Source of the DNA: Roseiarcus sp036489975
Lineage (GTDB): Bacteria > Pseudomonadota > Alphaproteobacteria > Rhizobiales > Beijerinckiaceae
Direction: 5' to 3'
Assembly (NCBI GenBank): GCA_036489975.1
Contig: DASXES010000111.1
Location: forward strand, 1 to 64,000
Length of the DNA: 64,000 bases
Part shown: one piece after another, positions 61,082 to 64,000 of the stretch
Position numbering within the stretch: the stretch's first letter is position 1
How the letters are laid out: every line of letters begins with the position of its first letter
Program-made: the position numbers and the translations under genes
Notes under the pieces: model-generated
What the model was told of the DNA's origin: nothing
Databases searched by the model: none
What the model saw: the letters and a program-made list of their open reading frames with translations, nothing else

Positions 61082-62197
61082 ATGATAAGAACCCTCGCCA
61101 TCACGCTTCTTTTGGGCTTGGCCGCGCCGCCCGCGGCGCTCGCGACCCCTGATCCGACCGCCCGCGGCGCCTCGATCGAGAAGGCGGCGCCGAAGAGCGC
61201 GAACGACAAAGACCCGGCGCTGATCGCGAAGGCCGAAATCCTGCTCGACCGGGCGCGTGTCTCGCCCGGCGAGATCGACGGCTGGGATGGCGACAATTTT
61301 CGCAACGCCATTCGCGCGTTTCAGCAGGTCAATGGCCTGCCCGTCTCCGGCAATCTCGACGCCGCCACATGGGACGCGCTGACGCGGGACGGGGCGCCAG
61401 TCCTCAAAGCCTATACGATCACAATCACAGACGCCGCGGGTCCGTTTACTCGCGCGATCCCCGCAACTCTCGAAGCGATGGCTCGGCTCCCCGGTCTCTC
61501 CTACACCAGCGCGCAAGCGGAACTCGCAGAGAAGTTCCACATGAGCCCGACTCTGTTGCGCGAGCTCAATCCTCGCGCGGATTTCGGGCGGGCAGGAACG
61601 GAACTGACCGTCGCGGACGTGCCCGAGATGCTCTTGCGGTCCGCCCGGTCTTCCGTCGAGGCGGTTCCACCGCCAAATCCGCCGAAGGCTAGCGAGGAAC
61701 CGCCGGAAGTGACGATCGTGGTCGACAAGCCGGCGCGAAACGTCCGCGTCTATGACAGCGACGGCAAGTTTCTCGCCTTCTTTCCGGCGACGATCGGCAG
61801 CGAGGAAAAGCCCGCGCCGAGCGGGGACTTCAAGGTCAACGGTGTTTCCTGGAATCCGAACTACGAATACGATCCCAAATTTGCATGGAAGGGCGTCACG
61901 ACCAAGCGGAAGCTCCGGATCGGCCCCGGCCCAAACAATCCCGTCGGCCTCGTCTGGATCGACCTGACCGCTCCGACCTATGGAATCCATGGCACGCCGG
62001 CGCCGTCGGCGATTGGTAAGACGCAGTCCCACGGCTGCATCCGCCTGACGAACTGGGACGCGGTCGAGCTGGCGGGAATGGTCCGGCCGGGCGACGTCGT
62101 CCGGTTCCAGGATCAGGATTCACCCGTAGCGCCCCTCGTGGAGACGGCGCCCGTCAGCGGGACGCAGCAGCCGGCGCTCAGCCGCCGGGGACCGTAG
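61082..62197 (+). CDS. L,D-transpeptidase (YkuD family)
   Basis: A 371-residue periplasmic enzyme that forms 3-3 crosslinks or attaches proteins to peptidoglycan. From the ATG at 61082 it has a signal peptide (MIRTLAITLLLGLAAPPAALA), a PG_binding_1 domain (DNFRNAIRAFQQVNGLPVSG), and the YkuD domain from about 225 with the catalytic motif IHGTPAPSAIGKTQSHGCIR containing H, S and C. A longer open frame to 60803 runs antisense to the MltB gene and is discarded. Its stop overlaps the GTG of the extensin-like gene by one base, so they form an operon. Confidence 0.93.
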   Translation: MIRTLAITLLLGLAAPPAALATPDPTARGASIEKAAPKSANDKDPALIAKAEILLDRARVSPGEIDGWDGDNFRNAIRAFQQVNGLPVSGNLDAATWDALTRDGAPVLKAYTITITDAAGPFTRAIPATLEAMARLPGLSYTSAQAELAEKFHMSPTLLRELNPRADFGRAGTELTVADVPEMLLRSARSSVEAVPPPNPPKASEEPPEVTIVVDKPARNVRVYDSDGKFLAFFPATIGSEEKPAPSGDFKVNGVSWNPNYEYDPKFAWKGVTTKRKLRIGPGPNNPVGLVWIDLTAPTYGIHGTPAPSAIGKTQSHGCIRLTNWDAVELAGMVRPGDVVRFQDQDSPVAPLVETAPVSGTQQPALSRRGP

Positions 62198-62913
62198 TGC
62201 AGGCTGCCTTCGGGGTACGCCGCCGCGCATCCTTCGGGGCGGCGGCCGCCGTTCTCATCCTGGCGGCGTCGGGCGCGGCGCCGGCCACCGGCAAGCAGGC
62301 CCCGAACGCCCACGCCTCTCCGCTGGCGCCCACAAGCGGCCAGCCACTCCTTTCCACGAGCGCCATGGACGAGTCGGCCCAGGCACAGTGCGTCTCCGAG
62401 CTCGCCTCGAGAAAGGTCGTCTTCGAACAGCTGAAAGAGGCGACGCGAGAGGGCTGTCGTCTCTCCGCCCCGGTCAGCCTAACCAGTGTGGCAACACTGT
62501 TCGGCGACGTTAGCCTTCCAGCCAAACCGACCATGCTATGCAGCTTCGGTCTCAAGTTCAGCGAGTGGGTTCGGGATGTCGCGGCCCCGCTGACGCTCGC
62601 TTACACCGGCCAGAAACTGGCCGAGATCGAAACGGGTCCGGGTTTCGCCTGCACCAGCCGCTACGACAAGCCAGGCGCCCTGCCAAGCGAACACGCCAAG
62701 GGCGATGCAATCGACGTCGTGTCTTTCGTCCTCGCTGACAAACGCCGGGTGACGGTCAAGGCGCTCGGCCCCTTGGTTGGCGCTCTCAGAATGACGGCCT
62801 GCGGTTATTTCACGACGGTTCTGGGCCCGGGTGCTGATCCAGAGCATGAAACCCATCTGCATCTCGATATTCTGATGCATGGCGGGACGTCGAACTATCG
62901 CATCTGCGAATGA
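62197..62913 (+). CDS. Extensin-like C-terminal-domain protein
   Basis: A 238-residue periplasmic protein. It has a basic start and hydrophobic segment (AAAAVLILAASGAAPATG), then the extensin_like_C domain: AQCVSELASRKVVFEQL, LSAPVSLTSVATLF, GPGFACTSRYDKPGALPSEH, HAKGDAIDVVSF and the ending HLHLDILMHGG-TSNYRICE. The conserved His/Asp residues (SEHAKGDAID, ETHLHLD) resemble the zinc site of D-Ala-D-Ala peptidases, so a wall hydrolase role is plausible. The GTG start at 62197 overlaps the transpeptidase stop. Confidence 0.88.
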   Translation: MQAAFGVRRRASFGAAAAVLILAASGAAPATGKQAPNAHASPLAPTSGQPLLSTSAMDESAQAQCVSELASRKVVFEQLKEATREGCRLSAPVSLTSVATLFGDVSLPAKPTMLCSFGLKFSEWVRDVAAPLTLAYTGQKLAEIETGPGFACTSRYDKPGALPSEHAKGDAIDVVSFVLADKRRVTVKALGPLVGALRMTACGYFTTVLGPGADPEHETHLHLDILMHGGTSNYRICE

Positions 62914-62954
62914 TCGGGCGGCTAGGTTAGGACGCCGGGTCGAGGGAAACCTGC

Positions 62955-64000
62955 TCAGGCGCCGGGCGGCTCCGGCCACGCCCGCGCCTCGTGGGCCCTC
63001 ATCGCCTCGAAGGCGCGGGCGACCTTGAGCACGCCGATATCGTCAAACCGGCGCCCGACGATCTGCAGCCCGATCGGCAGGCCTTCGCCGTCGAAGCCGC
63101 AATTGACCGAGGCCGCCGGCTGCTCGGACATATTGAAGGCGACGGTGAAACCGACTTGCGGAAACGGGTTCAGCGGGTCCTGGCTCGGCGACGCCCATTC
63201 CGCCGGAAAGGCGGTCATCGGCGCGGTCGGCGACAGCACGAAGTCGAACGGCGCGGTCGCCGCGATCGTCGCTTGGCGCATCTCCGGTATCCGGTCGAAA
63301 CCGCGGAACACCTCGACGCCGGAAAAGGCCGCCGCCGACTCTGCCCAATCGCGGATGAACGGCAGCACGAGAGCGCGCCGCTCGGCGGGGAGCGCGCTGA
63401 GATCGCTGAGCGCGCGGGCGCGCCAGAACCGATCGAGGCCGTCGAGCATGTCCTGGGTGAGGAAGGGCTTCAGCGGCTCGACATGCGCGCCAGCAGCCTC
63501 GAAATCCTTCGCCGCGCGCTGGACAGCGGCCATCACTTCCGGCGTCGCCGGCGCGGCGCAGCCGGCCTCCAGCAGGAGACCAATGCGCAAACCCTTGAGC
63601 GGCGCGGGCCCGATCGTCCAGTCGAGCTTCTCGTATTGCAGGCTCGCATAGTCGCGAACGTCCGGCAGCGACAGCGTGGCCATCATGAGCCCGGCGTCCG
63701 CCGCGTCGCGCGTCATCGGCCCGGCGACGCGACCCGTGTAGGGCGGATCGATCGGGATGCGGCCAGCGCTCGGCTTGAGGCCGAAAATGCCGCACCATCC
63801 AGCCGGGAGCCTCACCGAGCCGCCGATGTCGGTGCCGAGGTGCAGCGGACCATAGAGCGCCGCCGCCCCGGCGCCCGCGCCCGACGATGAGCCGCCCGGA
63901 TTGCGGTCGAGCTTCCACGGGTTGCGCGCGAGGGCATGAAAACTCGACAGGCCGGACGACAGCATGCCGTAGTCCGGCATCGTCGTCTTGGTGAAGATGA
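62955..64000 (-). CDS. Amidase-signature family enzyme, N-terminus outside the window
   Basis: The frame is open from 62955 up to the window end, giving about 348 residues. It has the amidase signature with the Ser-cisSer-Lys triad region: RNPWKLDRNPGGSSSGAGAG, then LGTDIGGSVRLPAGWCGIFG, and the C-terminal PASVNCGFDGEGLPIGLQIV split at the GL. The residues before the first visible ATG (IFTKTTMPDYGM) are conserved in the family, so the real start lies beyond 64000. Such enzymes hydrolyse small amides (GatA, AtzF or acylamidases); the substrate is not clear. Confidence 0.9.
   Translation of the reverse strand, partial: IFTKTTMPDYGMLSSGLSSFHALARNPWKLDRNPGGSSSGAGAGAAALYGPLHLGTDIGGSVRLPAGWCGIFGLKPSAGRIPIDPPYTGRVAGPMTRDAADAGLMMATLSLPDVRDYASLQYEKLDWTIGPAPLKGLRIGLLLEAGCAAPATPEVMAAVQRAAKDFEAAGAHVEPLKPFLTQDMLDGLDRFWRARALSDLSALPAERRALVLPFIRDWAESAAAFSGVEVFRGFDRIPEMRQATIAATAPFDFVLSPTAPMTAFPAEWASPSQDPLNPFPQVGFTVAFNMSEQPAASVNCGFDGEGLPIGLQIVGRRFDDIGVLKVARAFEAMRAHEARAWPEPPGA

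Noticed and set aside
1..64000. CRISPR arrays, tRNA/rRNA genes, riboswitches, toxin-antitoxin pairs and phage defence genes
   Set aside because: I searched by eye on both strands and found no spaced direct repeats, no tRNA T-loop sequences, and no proteins of defence or toxin families. Small or divergent examples could still be missed.

Overview
The window is high-GC chromosomal DNA, most likely from an alphaproteobacterium of the order Hyphomicrobiales (Rhizobiales), near Beijerinckiaceae/Methylocystaceae. This is inferred from gene content and order: thrB overlapping rnhA, tlpA divergent from argH, a plant-type glutamate-cysteine ligase, a COX15-type heme A synthase, a type II homoserine kinase, a Zur/Znu locus, and many small periplasmic proteins. 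I see no rRNA, tRNA, CRISPR array, plasmid origin or prophage. Most of the window is housekeeping and envelope functions, with small accessory genes and several decaying gene fragments between them.

Layout. 0.4-7 kb: heme A synthase, a trypsin-like protease with tandem 49-residue repeats, an MFS transporter and gshA. 7-11 kb: an orphan Flp pilin gene of 54 codons overlapping the 3' end of a MATE transporter gene, a Cys-rich secreted protein, and a divergent SDR/TetR pair with two operators. 11-16.6 kb: a membrane-anchored PQQ propeller protein, an SGNH-like protein, a cytochrome c', a diheme cytochrome c, and a GFA protein followed by a copy of the cytochrome gene's 3' end. 16.8-21.2 kb: a CBS protein, a frameshifted acetamidase with an SDR, and a PGRP-type amidase. 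21.2-25.5 kb: ugd with a glycosyltransferase, then thrB-rnhA. 25.6-29.4 kb: a FeeM-like N-acyl amino acid synthase and a GGDEF-EAL protein. 29.8-37 kb: a PEP-CTERM protein, a LuxR-type regulator facing a hybrid kinase, a RAYT transposase immediately upstream of that kinase, and an autotransporter.

37-44 kb: marR-DUF1398 with a perfect 17-bp inverted-repeat operator, a VOC protein flanked by tlpA and a copy of the tlpA 3' end, argH, an APC permease and a YdcF-like protein. 44-46.7 kb: divergent zur/znuACB with Zur-box-like repeats. 46.7-50.4 kb: a protein with four two-cysteine repeats, a 67-residue protein sharing its terminator, and a membrane-heme/[2Fe-2S]/adenylate cyclase fusion. 50.4-57.4 kb: a frameshifted, truncated trehalase relic, a probable decarboxylase-HlyD-FUSC-GNAT operon, a pta relic and ackA. 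57.5-64 kb: a REP-like palindrome, a large membrane protein, TfoX-N, MltB-like lytic transglycosylase, L,D-transpeptidase, extensin-like protein and an amidase cut by the window end.

The most distinctive signal is decay and insertion. At two loci a small glutathione-linked-type enzyme gene (GFA, VOC) lies between an intact gene and a diverged, in-frame copy of that gene's last ~20 codons. Relics of treA and pta, the frameshifted acetamidase and the RAYT element are further signs of turnover. I found no multigene system that I can call wholly new. The best candidates for undescribed biology are the 3'-end echoes, the four-repeat Cys protein, the decarboxylase/efflux/acetyltransferase operon, and the redox-sensor cyclase.
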